Source: an uncultured Eubacteriales bacterium
Lineage (GTDB): Bacteria; Bacillota; Clostridia; Oscillospirales; Acutalibacteraceae
DNA length: 42,031 nt
Assembly: GCA_900317765.1 (NCBI GenBank)
Contig: ONID01000019.1
Coordinates: 1 to 42,031, forward strand
Reading direction: 5' to 3'
Of the stretch, positions 41,621 to 42,031 are shown piece after piece; the first letter of the stretch is position 1, and the number at the start of each line of letters is the position of its first letter. Below the pieces are notes generated by a model, which was given only the letters and a program-made list of their open reading frames with translations, ran no database searches and had not been told where the DNA came from. A program made the position numbers and the translations under genes.

Positions 41621-42031
41621 TCAGTCCTCTACTGTAATGCCCATGCTGCGGGCCGTGCCGGCGACCATGCTCATAGCAGCCTCGATGGAGCCTGCGTTGA
41701 GGTCGGGCATCTTTGTTTCAGCTATCTTTCTGACCTGTTCCTTGGTGATCTTGGCAACCTTGGTCTTGTTAGGTGTGCCGGAACCGCTCTCAATGCCGCA
41801 AGCCTTCTTGATGAGGACCGCTGCAGGGGGAGTCTTGGTTACGAATGTGAAGGAACGGTCTGCATAAACCGTGATAACAACAGGAATAATAAGACCCACA
41901 TCGTTCTTTGTGCGTTCATTGAAGTCCTTGGTGAACTGCATGATGTTCACGCCGTGCTGACCAAGGGCAGGACCAACAGGGGGAGCGGGTGTTGCCTTGC
42001 CTGCCGGAATCTGAAGTTTAATGTAACCTGT
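41621..42031 (-). CDS. rplK: 50S ribosomal protein L11, 5' end cut by the window edge
   Basis: Binds 23S rRNA at the GTPase-associated centre. 136 residues are visible, reading [20 protein letters not shown] from the window edge; only about 4-5 N-terminal residues are missing. The Pro-rich N-terminal loop ([17 protein letters not shown]) and the C-terminal rRNA-binding domain ([37 protein letters not shown]) are intact. The frame begins upstream of the ATG/GTG codons at about 41950, which are internal. It is the first visible gene of the rplK-rplA pair. Confidence 0.96.
   Translation of the reverse strand, partial: TGYIKLQIPAGKATPAPPVGPALGQHGVNIMQFTKDFNERTKNDVGLIIPVVITVYADRSFTFVTKTPPAAVLIKKACGIESGSGTPNKTKVAKITKEQVRKIAETKMPDLNAGSIEAAMSMVAGTARSMGITVED

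Overview
The window looks like chromosomal sequence of a low-to-mid GC Firmicute of class Clostridia, most likely Ruminococcaceae/Oscillospirales-like. The reasons are: HPr kinase with WhiA and RapZ, the YfmF/YfmH peptidase pair, a UPF0735 ACT protein next to hom-thrB, strong AGGAGG ribosome sites with frequent TTG starts, and a clostridial-type threonyl-tRNA synthetase. Most of the window is core metabolism and cell-envelope genes. I see no rRNA, tRNA, CRISPR array, prophage or intact insertion sequence.

Plus strand, 1-11.2 kb: the 3' part of thrS, a D-2-hydroxyacid dehydrogenase, hprK, a ROK glucokinase, murB, an eroded Rpn-type transposase, rapZ, whiA, an OsmC protein, an IspD/TarI cytidylyltransferase, and a Wzm/Wzt (TagG/TagH)-type two-gene ABC exporter for an envelope glycan.

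Minus strand, 11.2-16.8 kb: this stretch is regulatory. A YtrA-type GntR regulator, ABC ATPase and permease operon has a 14-bp-arm palindrome lying over a near-ideal sigma-A promoter. A 108-aa hypothetical gene has a long, foldable leader. An ECF sigma factor, a putative membrane anti-sigma factor, two zinc-ribbon membrane proteins and an 87-aa protein form one tightly packed operon.

Plus strand, 16.8-23.4 kb: a PutP-like sodium/solute symporter has an intact promoter but two separate frame-breaking lesions. It is followed by a secreted Ig-like protein, a small membrane protein, lepA and a GT2-GtrA fusion.

Minus strand, 23.4-31.3 kb: a seven-gene transcription unit runs from a phosphohexomutase through a single-TM protein, YfmF, YfmH, lgt and a membrane protein with a long Glu-Pro spacer to folD.

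Minus strand, 31.4-42 kb: a YabE-like G5/3D wall protein, a USP-like protein, a lipoprotein, the aspartate-family set (ACT regulator, hom, thrB, a possible 34-aa membrane peptide, lysC; no thrC in view), a MATE transporter, a zinc-ribbon/TM2 protein with Tyr-Gln repeats, and rplA plus partial rplK. The 3' end of rplA runs into four spaced copies of a short palindrome.

The observations most worth a second look are the ECF/zinc-ribbon operon with a candidate self-recognised promoter, the folded leader of the 108-aa gene, the GntR operator, the 34-aa peptide between thrB and lysC, and the palindrome array at the rplA stop codon. None is proven novel from sequence alone.
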